A stretch of 64,000 nt of DNA, taken from Macrocystis pyrifera. Lineage: Eukaryota; Sar; Phaeophyceae; Laminariales; Laminariaceae. The notes under the pieces were generated by a model. It saw only the letters and a program-made list of their open reading frames with translations, ran no database searches and was not told the origin of the DNA. The stretch's first letter is position 1, and each line of letters starts with the position of its first letter. The stretch is from NCBI GenBank assembly GCA_031763025.1, contig JASSKH010000011.1, positions 1,240,001 through 1,304,000 on the forward strand. Direction: 5' to 3'. Shown one piece after another: positions 35,901-49,508 of the stretch. The position numbers were made by a program, and so were the translations under genes.

Positions 35901-38900
35901 AGTACCTGGTAAATGGCCAAAACGTAATTAGCGCCCGTGTGTTGGAGGTGTCTCTATTTAGGAGAGCACCGGTGCTCTGTCTCCAAAGGGATGCGTCGTC
36001 AATGGCCAATTTACGAAGGCAAGCAAGAGATGATTACGCCCCCCCCCCCCCACCCACCAATTCATTCTACGCTGTTATCCAATGAAAAAAGTTCGCCGCA
36101 CAAGCGATTCTTACCCTAGTGTAGTATGCAGCTCACCCTTCATGCGACTCGCCCAACACCTTACGGCGCTTCGCGCTTGGTGCAAGCAATGTCTGCCTGG
36201 TCGGTGAAGATCCGACGTGTTCCGTCCCGGCATTGTAGGGATGCGAGGGTCTATGGTCATTCGACTACGGCCATGCATGATATCGAGTACACCCCCCCCC
36301 CCCCCCCCCCCCCCCTTGATACTGGTCGGTGAAAACCCGTCATGCTCCGTCCCGGCGTTGTAGGGATGCGAGGGTCTATGGTCATACGACTACGGCCATG
36401 CATGAATTTTGAGTACACCCCCCCCCTTGATACACTGAATAGCAGCGAGAAAACGATCGCTATCCTAGGGGAGATAGATGGTGGCCACAGGCGGCGAGAG
36501 AGGACGGGGATAAGATAGGATTAACAAAACGTTTGTATGTATTGTATGGAAACAACGTAATGAGCGCCCAATTGTTGGAGGTGTTTCTATTAGGAGTAGG
36601 AACGGTGCTCCGTCTCGAAAGGGATGCTTGGTCAATGATCAAATGACTAAGGCAAGCAACAAATGAGTACGCCCCCCCACCTTGACAGTGGGTTATCCAG
36701 TGGAGAGTAGAGCTTACCTGATGCCAATTATTCGCAAACGCAAAAACCGATGTTTCATTGGTCACGTAGCGATGTTTTATTGGCTCAGGGTTACGGTTTG
36801 GGTTTGTCTGCTTCATCTCGTTCGCGGAGTTCCCCAACCATAGTGCCGAGCACGGTAGTGGTCCTTGTTTAATGTCGATATGTATGAGCTGTCAGGCCAA
36901 GATGCCGGCACTACATATAGCGGGCACCGGCATTATTCTGCACGCTGTCACACGGGCTAATTCCGCCCGCGCCTAACGATTTCACCGGCAATATGTCGGG
37001 CATCGGCATTATTTACCAGGTAACGGGCATCACAGAGGAATCCCTACGGCATCTACTATTTACGGTGGTCCATAGTTAACAGGACCTACAATACACACAG
37101 AACCCTATATATTTACCTATTTTTACTAACAATATTTGGTACCGTTAACTATGGTCCCCCGTACTAATCTTCCCTCGTGTCATCGTGAGAGAAAGGCCAT
37201 GATGAGAGATGAGAAGGTGTCTGCAGCCGGTGACGACCTCGTAGGCCGCCAACAACGGTTACGGGGGAGCACACCGATAATACTATTACTACTACTAATA
37301 GTACTACTGTTACGGGGGTCCATAGTTAATAGGACCTATGGTGTACATAAAAACCTATATATTTACCTATTTTTACTAACAATATTTGGTCCTGTTAACT
37401 ATGGACCCCCGTGATACAGTATTAATATTAATAGTACTAGTCGGAACCTAGTGGAGTATGGTGTATGATCATACGGGGGTACCAGTTTTTTTTTGGGGGG
37501 GTTATCGTGGGCTCTGATTAATACTGTATGTATACTATGTATTGCTGTGGCCGCTCGTAATAGCTGGTATTACGGGGGTCCATAGTTAACAGGACGTATG
37601 GTATACAAAGCCTATATTTTCCCCTATTTTTACTAAGAATATTTGGTCCTATTTTCTATGGTCCCCCGTAATAGCCAGACAGGGTAGCTACTACTGTAAT
37701 ACTGTGCTGTTGTGCCTTGTTCTTAGGCACTGCCTACCAGGGGCCATGGGTACACGCTCTTGAGAGACTTGGATGTAAGCGTGCCGTTCTCTCTATTACT
37801 ACAAACATTAGTACAGTAGGTAATTACTCTGGCCGAAAATATTAGTTCGGGTGACCATAGTAAATAGGACCAAATATTATTAGTAAAAATAGGTAAATAT
37901 ATACCTGGTAGGTTTTTATCTATACCGTAGGTCCTATTTACTATGATGATCCTCCGTAATAGCTCCGTTTGATATTCGTACGAGAGGCCGAAGGGGGCCT
38001 AGAACACCGGTCAAAAGTGGTATCGCGTAAAATTTCCGCACGTGGGACGGATAGATCATCTACAGATATACCATCTACAGATAGATCATCTGCAGACAGA
38101 TCATGTACAGATAGATCATCTACAGATAGATCATCTACGTCTTAACATGTTGTTATACGTGTGCTCTGGTAAGGGGTATATCTGCCTTGAAAGATCTAGA
38201 GCATGCAGTGGGAATGATCTATCTGATCTGTCCGAGGTGCGTCAAGTTGTGTAATCTCTCGCTATCATGAATATCATAGGTGTCTGCAGCCGGTGACGAC
38301 TCGGCTTCCCCTACCCCCCAGCTGGCCCCCTGTGACCAAGACGGTGTATAAGCCGTGGCTAGACCAAGGAGACGCCGACAATGTCTTCTTTGGCTCCGTC
38401 AGCCTCCAGGACAAGGATTCCTTCTACCCGGCCTCAGGTGACGTTATTTCACTCGTCTACACTGCCGCCACGCTTTTTCATGTTTTACGGTTTTGTGTTT
38501 CAACTCTTTTTTGTTTTGTTTTTTTCTTTCCTTTTTAGCCTCTGTTTTCGGCCGATTAGTATGTACGATCACCGCACCTGCTCCGGTCGGGGGTCAGGTC
38601 GGGTCAACATGCTCACGCACCCGAGGTAAATATGATAGTAGCAGTAGCAGTAGCAGTAGCAGCAGCAGCAGTAGCAGTAGCAGTAGCAGCAGCAGCAGCA
38701 GCAGCAGTAGCGCTAGCTTGTTCTGCTGCTGCAACGGGAGCGACTGGTGAAATGAACACACGACACGCACTTTAGCTGAATGTTGCTGTGGAAGTGTGGT
38801 GGGGGCTTAACCCATTTAGCACCGCAGTCCCTTTTGGGGTGGGGAAACCAGTCAAATTCTAAGTACTTTATCCCCAAACCGAAACTGCAGTCCTAAAAAG

Positions 38901-41900
38901 GTAAAAGCTTGATTGTCACCAATTACCCGGAGGATTTAGTATATATTCTTGAATCTGTGTTATTTGTACACGATTCCGCGTCATGATCTGCAGGATCTGC
39001 ATGATCTGCAGGATCTGACCGAACCCACTGATCTGTACGATCTAAAGTGAGGCAGATCATGATATGCTCGACGTGTGGAAGGTTGCACACCTAGGACAGA
39101 TGAGCTAGATGGATCATCTACAGATCATGCCCACAGTTCATGATGTGCATCTTTCAAGGCAGAGATATCTGTTCCCGAGCTTGTATGATCTGTATGATCT
39201 AGCTCATGTTGCCGAGTGGGACCCGTATAATCTTCATGATCTAGCATCCTGGGTTGGATATGTACTACGTATGCAGAACTCTCAGAACCCCTCACAGCTT
39301 CAGGTGAGGAACTGTATGTAGATGATCTAGATGATCTGTCTGATCTGTCCGAGCTGTAGAAGGTTGGATATTATGGCGGTTTTGTAGTAAGGGTAAGAGA
39401 AGCTTGGATGCGTGTTTGCCCTTCAGGGGTACATGTACAGCACCTACTCTTGCCTTCTACGGGTGCTGACTTGAGGAGCTCTATACCAGTAAGCCATTAC
39501 TACTGTAAGTCACCCAAACACTGATTTCGAGAAAGCTATAGCTGCAGAACCCGATGAACAATCCCCAAGCCTTTCAATGCTGATACTATTTACGGTAGGT
39601 ATATCACGATGTATGATGTTGAACGAGTAAAACACTAGTATTAATAGTACAACGGTACTGGGTCAACCCTTTTCGGACTGCAGTCCCGTTTCGAGAACGA
39701 ACTACTTACTTTCTGAGTGGTTTGTCTCCACAACTGATCTAAAGAGACTGCGATACTACAGTACAAGGGTTGAGAAGCCCCATCAGTCAGAAATATGTGC
39801 CCTGCAAGGCTAAAAGGTGCTTTACCGTGAGGTATCCCGATCGTTTTCGCGGTGGTGAGGTTGTAGGTGATGGTGGTGCTGGTGGTTGTGTTGGGAGGTA
39901 ACGGTGTTGGTATTGTTGTTTTTTGGTGGTCTTGGTGTTGGTGTCGCTGGTGGTAGCGGTGTCGTTGGCGTGTTTGCTGTTCGTGAGGGATAACCAAAAA
40001 AAAAAAAAATGCCTGTAGGTACGAGTTATTCTCTCCTCCTCTGTTTCTCCGTGGTGATGCTGTTACCTTTTGCAGTACCTTTTATCAGTCTGCACAGGAC
40101 TGGAACTTCTCCCTGAGAACCGCTCCGCGTTTCTGTTGAGGCACGCCATCCACAGCCACGAGTGTTTGTTGTTGCTGTTTTCACACTTAACCCTCCGTCA
40201 TGGTCTACACAGAGAGTTCTGTGTTCACAAGATAGGCTCCAACAATTTCGGAGTGAAAGAACAAAGGAAACTTAAAATAAAACTAAATCAGCGTATGAAC
40301 ATCTCCCCCTCACCCGCTCTCCCCTCCCCTTCCCTCCCCCCAATCCCCTCCCGCCTATCCCTCGATACTATACAAAAACGCCAGGAACGGAAGAGGAACA
40401 CTTCGATTCCAACGACAATATCGTCAACGTATCTCTGTCTGCTCTGGGCCCGCCACCGGGGGAGGAGGGGTGAGTTGCGCCGTGTCATGTCTTTCGGTGG
40501 AGTTGCCGCTCTTTAGCCTCATCCTAGCCTCTCTCTTCTCCCTTTTGCTTTTGTTAGTTTGCGTAATCCCTCGTACTAGCTACCTTCTTTCCTTTTCGCG
40601 ATACATCAGCTGGTGCCCTTATTGCTTATTTTCGCTCGCTCTTTTCCTTATCCTAGCTGCCATTTTGCCTCACTTCTTTGCCCGTTTTACTCATCCATTT
40701 TGCCTGTCTTACCTGACCCTTTCCTTATGCTATTTAATAGCTGCCATTTTGACTATGAATATATTACTACCCCCTTTCCTTATCCTAACTGCCATTTTGG
40801 CTATATTGCTGCCCCTTTTCCTTATCCCAGCTGCCATTTTACAAGTCTTGTTTGCTCCTTTCCTTATTCTAGCCGCCATTTTGTCAATATTTTTTTCCCC
40901 GGTCCTTATCCTAGCTTCCGTTTTTCTTGTCTTAGCTTCCTCGTTCTTCATGGTGGCTGCCTTTTCCTGTTGACTCATTCTACGATATAGAGGGTGCTTC
41001 CGTACTGTTTCTCAGCTTCCTCATATGAGGAGCTCTAAACACACCCAAAACCAGAGGTGTGTTACCAGTTTTGTGAACGAAAATCGAAAGTTATTTTTTT
41101 TGTCGAATCTTGCCAACCGAAACCGACCTTTTTGGGACGGTTTTTCGGTTGCAAAAAAAATGACCGAAACCGGAAACCGACTCTTTTCTTTCGGTCGAGT
41201 TTTTCCCTTATCCCCGACGCCCGAAAACGCCCGTGGTACGTATTTGTATGGAAACCCGTTGCATGTGTGGACATCCCTGGCCCACCTCCGTAGCCCTCAC
41301 CGACCGACGTTTTCGACAAAGCAAGGACAAGTCGACCGAATCATTTCGGCTTTTGTCAACGAACAGCGCACGACAAACCACGCACGCGCTAGTCGGAGAC
41401 TGACGCAGAGAAAGCTCTGCAAATTACCTTTTGCAGGTACAGTACTGTAACTGCACAAAATAATAAAAAAAATACGGATCCTGCACACCACCTCATGACC
41501 GGCAGGTTAGTTTTTTTTCAAGCCGAAAAACGGAGCTCTTCCTACCTTAGAGGGGGGGGGCTTACCAAACAGAAGATATCAGACGGGGAAATTATTATAC
41601 ACGCAGGGACCTGCGGCGACTAAAAAAGTCAAAGATTTGCGGCAACTACTGTAGAAAAATAACAATTGCGGCCACGAGAAAGGGAGGGATCGGGATCGGC
41701 GGCGACAGAAAACCACCTACTGCTGCTGTGGGCTAGCTGCTAACTGTGGGCAACAACTACTGTGATAAGCAGTCGGCGCCTTTTATTTATTGAGCGAACT
41801 CAAAGCCCTAGCTTTTTTGCCAGTTTTTTCGCTGCGCTCCTTGCCGTGAGTTTGTTGCCGTATGCTGTACACGCCGCGACTCGATTCGTTTCCTTTGGCC

Positions 41901-44900
41901 TCCTCGAAGGCAAACTATTGCTCACCTCGGGCAGCTCAGATAGACCATGTACAGACCATGATCTAGATCGTTCAGGGTGTATGTAGTCCTGATCTGTACG
42001 GTACTAGCTCATGTTGCCGGATGGGTCGTGTACCCTGCACGATTTATTAACAGCACAGCTCTTGCGCTACAACTCATCACGGCCGGTTGGGATTTACATA
42101 TTACGGGGGTCCATAGTTAATAGGACCTCTGGTATACATACAAACCTATATATTTACCTATTTTTACTAACAATACTTGGTCCTATTTACTATGGTCCCC
42201 CGTAATATTACGGGAGTCCATAGTAAATAGGACCTATGGTATACATAAAAATCTATATATTTACCAATTTTTACTAACAATATTCCACACCCCGGACAGC
42301 TCATGAGCTAGCTCATCTGCCGTGTATAGCTCAAGCTTCGAAAACATGTGCAGATGAGCTACCGCCTATAGCTCAAGCCGGGGGAAACATGTGTAGCTCA
42401 TGTAGCTCCTATAGCTCATCTTGGGGGCTGGTGAGCTAGCTCATGCAGCTCCTATAGCTCAGCCTGGGTAAATGTGTGTAGATGAGCTATCGCGTGTAGC
42501 TCAACATTCGAAAACATGTGCAGATGAGCTACCGCCTATAGCTCAAGCGGAGGGAAACATGTGTAGCTCAGGTAGCTCCTATAGCTCATCTCGGGGGCAG
42601 ATGAGCTAGCTCATGTAGCTCCTATAGCTCAGCCTTGGAAAATATGTGTAGATGAGCTATCTTCTATAGCTCAAGCCTTCAAAACATGTGCAAATGAGCT
42701 ACCGCCTATAGCTCAAGCCTTCCAAACATGTGCAGATGAGCTACTGTCTATAGCTCAAGCCTTCAAAACATGTGCAGATGAGCTACCGTCTATAGCTCAA
42801 GCCTTCAAAACATGTGCAGATGAGCTACCGCCTATAGCTCAAGCCTTCATAACACGTGCAGATGAGCTACCGCCTATAGCTCAAGCAGGGAAAACATGGG
42901 CAGCTGAGCTATCGCCTATAGCTCACCCCAGGAGAACGTCATCATAGCTCATGCACACAGCTCATTGTAGCTCTTTCTCGGCCACACATGCGTGTAAGAT
43001 AAGTAGGTAGAAAAGCCCACCCTCCAGGACAAGTACGTATGTATAGGGATAATATGGGTTGTACAGCTCACTATGCTTCAGCTTACTAAGCTTATTTAAT
43101 TTCAACGACGGTACGAGCGACAGCAGTCAAGATTAAGATGATCAGATATTGATGTAATTATTAGCATATATTAACGTACTTGCATTTGACTCATATATCA
43201 AAATAAAATGATCAGGATTATTATGGCTACTGCTATTAATAGTGGTGCGCTGCAACGCCAGCGAAAAACCAATCCGCCAATCCACCCACCCGCCACTCAT
43301 TAACAAGGCTATAATTAATTACAGTATAATCTGAATCCCGTACATACCGTTCCTTATACACGACTTCCGTGGCTGGAGCCTACCACAAGGTGCAAAAGAA
43401 GAGACAGAGAGGAAGGAACAAAAAACCACCTACATTGCCGAAAAATCACGCAGACAAAACAGATGAAGTCCATTAACGAAAACAAAACGCAGAAGATCCA
43501 CCGCTGCCCCCATTTATCCCCATGGTGTCTACGTCAAGCTTGAGCTTTCTCCTTCGTACTCGTCGAAGACATCCTCGTCCTTCTCCTCGCCCGCAGAAAG
43601 GGCCACCACCTCTGCCGATGGGTTAGTAAGCCTCCGAGGTATGGCCTGAAGCGCCTGCTCAGGTGACAGGGCGGGCACTTCGATGGGAATATAGTCCTGG
43701 TTTCCGTTTAGGAACAGCACCATCTCCGCGTAGGCCGCGGAGAGGCTGCTCCTTGGGGTCTGGCTCCGAGCAATCTTGCTCGAATCGTACGCCATCGTCG
43801 TACACGATAGACCGGGTAGCTGTTTTGCCGGGTATGACACACCGCCTAAACCCGCTTGGTGCTGGTATGTCACGAAGGGCTGTCTCCTTCGCCTCCTGTT
43901 GGTGAGCGCAGCGCGAGAAGATGCACAGCACGCGTAAGAGCGCCGACCAAGCGAGGCATCTCGGATACACATCATGTACGTATGATACTGCTGCATTATT
44001 TTTATTTGAAAAATAAAGGACACAACGTCACTGTGAAAGAAGCATAATAAATAAGATCAGCCCACGGTCATCGTTACTGCTGTACTCGTGCAAGTTCGGT
44101 TTACAAACACAAAAGACCTGCGCGAGCAATGAAACCCCGCACAGCTACGAGTACAGCTCGCTACTTACATGTACATCACCTTGCGCCTACAGTAGTACAG
44201 TCCCCTACCCTTCAACCAGGAAATGAGAGGCATATAGATTGGAGGATGCAGCTCAAACAGCAGCATCATGGTCTAGGTGGGCAAAATCATACGACCTCAG
44301 TAACGCGCACCTTGCTTTCGGATTGAGTTTGATCCTCATCCTTGTCCTCATCCACATGTATGACGTCGTCGGAGGGGTCTACATCCATCGATGGATCCCG
44401 TTGCTGCCCGCCGCCAGCCTGGTGTAAGGTCGAAGTGCCTCTGGAGCTTCCACCCCGGGTCGTGGGCATGCTAGGGTGTTGCTGTGTGGTGCGTCGGTGT
44501 TGTGTTCTGTTCTGTTCGAGCGCCTCTTGTGGTGTGCACAGGGTGACGGCTGACAGCTGCTGCTGTATATAGCTGTTGTAAAAAAACGACACTTCAAATC
44601 CTGTTGGGTGTCGACCTATCGTCAGTGTTTTCAGAACAAAAGCAGATCCGATCTCATATAATATCACATACTGTACCTGGTATGTACAAAAATACATACG
44701 GTTGTTGGTGTTTATATCGTTCTATTCTGCGTACTTGTATTGGTCACTTCTACAGCTCAGGAGCTAGCTCATCTATCCCCTATAGCTCAAGCCTTGAAAA
44801 CGTGTGCAGATGAGTTATCGCCTATAGCTCAAGCTTTGAAAGTATGTGCAGATGAGCTACCCCCTATAGCTCAAGCTTTGAAAACATATGCGGATGAGCT

Positions 44901-47900
44901 ACCGCCCATAGCTCAAGCATCGAAAACATGTGCAGATGAGCTACCGCCTATAGCTCAAGCTTCGAAAACATGTGCAGATGAGCTACCGCCTATAGCTCAA
45001 GCTTCGAAAACATGTGCAGATGAGCTACCGCCTATAGCTCAACTTTTCGAAAACATGTGCAGATGAGCTACCGCCTATAGCTCAAGCCGAGGGAAACATG
45101 TGTAGCTCATGTAGCTCCTATAGCTCATGTCGGGAGTAGATGAGCTAGCTCATGTAGCTCCTATAGCTCACTCTGGACATATATGAGCAGATGAGCTATC
45201 CCCTATAGCTCAAACTTTGAAAACATGTGCAGACGAGCTACCCTCCTATAGCTCAAGCCAGGAAAACATGTGTAGCTCACGTAGCTCACGTAGCTCACCG
45301 GTGAGCTAGCTCCTTAAAGAGCTAGCTCGAGCTACCGTGAGCTGATCTGTCCGGGGTGTGCAATATTCGGTCCTATTTACTATGGTCCCCCGTAATAGAT
45401 TATTTTGATCACCTACAGTAGCATGCTTGAAATTGTTTGACGGTTTCGGCTTTTGACGTGAACCGTCCTGTTTGTTTTGCTGAAATTTCCAGGAAAAAAC
45501 GAGCGCTGACGAAGACGAAGCTGACGGAGTACGTCAACAAAGCCGGCGCCGAGTTCATGCAGAAGTGCCAAAGGGTGAGGTCTGGCGTGAACGTCCGTGC
45601 TCTATCCTTTCTCGATTTTTTTTTTCTGTTGTTCAAAGAAGAATACGTCCGCTTTTACAATTCTTTTTTTCTTTCCATTTTGTTTTTTCTTCGCTTCCAT
45701 TTTTTTTTTTTTTTTTTTTTTTGTTTTTTTGGGTGCCTTTTTTCTTCTTTTTTTTGTGCGGATTGCAAGAGGGCTGTGTAGGCTTTTTTTTGCCCATCTT
45801 CCACAGTGTTGTTGCAATAAAATACTGCTGTGTGCTTGATTTTAAACCCTATCCCTCTACCCCAGCGGGAGGTTTTTAAACTCTCATGAATCGGGTCGGG
45901 TCAGGTCGGGTCGGGTCACCCTTATCCGGCCTGACCCGACCTGACGCGCGAGGTGTGACCCGACTGGTCAACAACCCTGCTAATGTTATCGCCCATCACC
46001 CACCCACCCAACTCTGATGGACAGCAGTCAGTACCGTCTGGGGACTGCAGTCAGTGCCGTTTGGGGACTGCAGTCAGTACCATTTGGGGACTGCAGTCAG
46101 CGCCGTTTGCGGATAAAGCACTGTAATTCTAAGTAGTTTTCGCCCAAAACAGGACTGCACAAAAGCACTTTTCCCTAGAAGGGCCAAAGTCGTACTCGCG
46201 CCAATCCCATGGGCTTAACATTCAACGAACAACATGTCAAAAACCTTGAACCATTAACATGCCAATATGGTATTGCGAAGATAGTATATAGGGTAGTTGT
46301 TGGTTGAGGACCGTCAGAAGGAACATGTTTTGGGCCCAGAAGTACAAAACTACGAGTACCCCCTAAGCCAAGAGTACCCCCTCTGCCAAAAGTACCTCCT
46401 CTACCAACTCTACCTAAACTACCCCCTGTACCCCCTCTGCCAAAAGTACCCCCTCTAGCGAAAGTACCCCCTCGACCAAGAGTACCCCCCTCTGCCACAA
46501 GCACCCCCTCTACCGGAACTACCACTCCTACCGAAAGTACCCCCTCTGCCAAAAGTACCCCCTCTGTGGCCGTTGAGCATGTACCTTTTTTTTGTTTGTT
46601 TTTTTTTCGTGCTTCGTTGGCCACATTTCCTTTTTTGTTAGTGATTTCACCGTCTGTTGGTTGACTATGTATCGCCGTCTGTTGAGCTGTGAATTTGGAT
46701 GACTATAAATCTCGCTATGTAGGTATTATTTGGCTAGGTTTATTGTAGTTGGGTGGCGGTGCCAACGATCCGACTTTTTTGTATGTGTCTTTGTTTGTGG
46801 GAGCTTTCTTTGCGAGTTTCCCGTTGACACCGCTCGCTCAGAGTGGGAGAGAGAGAGAGCGCAGACATCCACAGCAACTCATGGCGCGTCAAACTACTGC
46901 ACCTATCGCCATCGACGGCGACGGCGACGGTGCCGAAGGCCGTTGGCTTGTATGTGTTTTTATGTAAAATGAAGCTAGATAGCGCCAGCCGACGAAAAAC
47001 TAGCCGTGAAGTAAAAAATCCACCAACTTGATTCACAGTCCGCCAACTTGATTCACAGGCCTAGTGATACAGGTATAGTAGCACAGAGAGTTGGTCGCGC
47101 GCGGAAAAGTGCTGAGTTCAGCGTCGCTGTTGTCTCTGGCTGGCGCATTTGTGACCTCACGCGTTTTTTTGGTTTGACAAAAGACTATCGAGAATGTAAG
47201 CTCGGTTTGATGTTTGTATCATGTTCCAAACGGGGTTTATATTCCAAGTCAGAGTCAGTTAGTTGGCTTAAGTCGATACCCAACTATTACGGGGGGCCAT
47301 AGTTAATAGGACCAAATATTATCAGTAAAATTAGCGATATGTATAGGCTTTTGTGTGTACCATAGGTCCTATTTAATATAGCCACCCGTAATAATAAGTA
47401 GCCTTGATGTTCAGCCAACTCTCGGCCCTATGTAGCAGTGTCCATGTCGTGTCAACCATTTCACGTAGCGCATTCGATTGTGTATGTGTGTGTGCTTTTT
47501 TCTAATTTCGCGGCAGACGCTTCTGGCCAGGCTCAAGGACTTCAGCCCGGACCTACTCATCATTTCTGCTGGTGAGCTTCTTGGACACACACTACTACGG
47601 GGGTACATAGTTAATAGGACCTACGGTATACATAAAAACCTATATATTTACCTATTTTTACTAACAAAATTTGGTCCCGTTAACTATGGACCCCCGTAAT
47701 AGCGTTGAATATTGTATCGACAGTTTCGATGTATCAAAATATTAAATGGTGAGTATTCGACACGTCCTATATTTAGCAATGTAAAACATTTTTTTTAAAT
47801 GTTTTTTTTTTTCCCTCCATCCCCTGGCATCCGCATATTGTTTTTGCTGATACTGGACGTTGTTTTTCGGTGTATAATAGTCGGCCATGCGAACAGTATC

Positions 47901-49348
47901 GATTTGACTTTTCGTTTGTCGGCGCGTATCGTATCGAACCCGGTTTTCGTTTGATGATACGTCGCAATCACTGGTGTAGTTGCTATATATGTGAACGAAT
48001 GCTGTAACATTCGTCTCTCTTTTCGTTTCCGGCCTCCGAAAAGGTTAAGACCTGTCACGCGTTTATTTTCCTCGGAAGATATGGTTGGGGGTCGGGGCTG
48101 GGTTTTGTACTGCGGCCAACAGCCGATGCATAGCATAGGCCTTCAGAGGCGCAAGTAGACGCTGACTCTGTCTGAAGAGGCCCGAAAAGGATGTAGAAAA
48201 GGTCCGAGAAAACAGCGAAGAGGCCCCAGTAAATTTCGAAGGGTCCCGAGAGTTTTGCCAAAGAGGTCCGAGAAAATCGCCCAAGAGGCCCGAATTTTTT
48301 TGGCCAAACATACCCTCATATTCCTTTCAGGTCCGGTCCTAACGAGGGAAAAAAAAACGAAATAAAAAAACGAAGAGCAGAACTAAAGAGCACGTGAGAG
48401 TTATTGGTAAAATTAAAAAAAAATAGAGGTAGAGATCCCGATGCCTCCGTTTTCACATTTCGTTTTTTTTAAGTCCCAGAACACTTAATTTGTACGAAAT
48501 GGGTGCCAAATAAACGAAATATGGGTTACCCTGGGTCGAGGAAGAACAGACAGTAGGAGGAGCTCGAAGCGTTGGGATGAAGTCCGATAGAGTTTCTACG
48601 ACCGGTTGGCAAGCGCACGATGGCCGAGGTAATACTCCATGTGGCTGCCACGCGGCGTGTCTGCTGATGGCCCGAGCATATATGGGTAGGGAATCACCAA
48701 GGGGTGCCCTCGCAAGAAACCGGGGGGTCAGGAAGTGGCTGTGGCGGTAAATTTTTCGACATAGCATCCACATTCGGACGTCTGCCATCGAACAGCGATA
48801 ACCGATACACAACTTCTAGAGCACTCCATAAGAGCGGGTTCGACCACGAGCACCGCCTGCTGTGGAGAGGGTCTCACGTGCGCGAGTTGTGTCTATCCAC
48901 CGTCGTTGTCGAGCGCTATCGCCGGGAATCACGTGCTGTGGCGGTTGAGTCATTCTGATTTTTTTCTTCGTTTTTTCTTCTCGCTAAAAACTCAATCTGC
49001 TGTTTTTTACGAAAAAGCGAAAGTCTATTCGTTTACTTCTTTTTTTTGTTTTGTTTTTTTTGTCCTCGTTAGAACTGGCCCTCAGAACCACACTGTCGAA
49101 AAATGAATACCGGTATTTGATTATAATTTCAAGTGGTTTGTCACCGAAACGGGTGTCCGGTCCTAAAGCGGGTATGCGGGGGGGCGGGGCTTACCCTTGC
49201 TATTTCGATCTGTTGTAGGGATTTCTACGACCGTGCTAGGCATTATCCTCCCATAGTAGTAGTAGATATATACGTGGATGATGCTTGATGCGGATAGTGT
49301 TTATTTTGTATTTTATCGACTGCTGCTACTACTACTACTACTACAGTG

Positions 49349-49379
<31 letters not shown>

Positions 49380-49476
49380 TACTACTACCCCTACTACTAC
49401 TATACTGCTAGCACTACTACTACTACTACTACTACCACTACCACTACTACCACTACCACTACTACCACTACTACTA

Positions 49477-49508
<32 letters not shown>

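Larger units (their letters stand above)
42286..45360 (-). mobile_element. 3075-bp hAT-like transposon, internally decayed
   Basis: Perfect 14-bp terminal inverted repeats CACACCCCGGACAG / CTGTCCGGGGTGTG are flanked by the exact 8-bp duplication CAATATTC (42278-42285 and 45361-45368) inside a MITE. The 8-bp duplication is the hAT hallmark. Two 42-bp satellite arrays occupy the outer parts. The middle holds the end of a probable transposase on the minus strand. There is no complete transposase, so the element is non-autonomous now. It lies within HDAC1 intron 11 and is younger than the MITE it splits. Confidence 0.85.

Noticed and set aside
40070..40384. Upstream extension of HDAC1 exon 11 (frame at 40070-40516)
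   Set aside because: That frame does not match the fold; the acceptor at 40384 gives the NIVNV motif in the correct phase.
40470..40990. Hydrophobic frames resembling a membrane protein
   Set aside because: A CCTTATCCTAGCTGCC minisatellite in an HDAC1 intron produces Leu/Ile runs.
44740..45066. 108-codon repeat protein (PIAQASKTCADEL)
   Set aside because: The 42-bp satellite has no stop in this frame; no start context or splice support.
46175..46624. 149-codon Gly-rich minus frame resembling RGG proteins
   Set aside because: It is the complement of an 18-bp minisatellite; no domain outside it.
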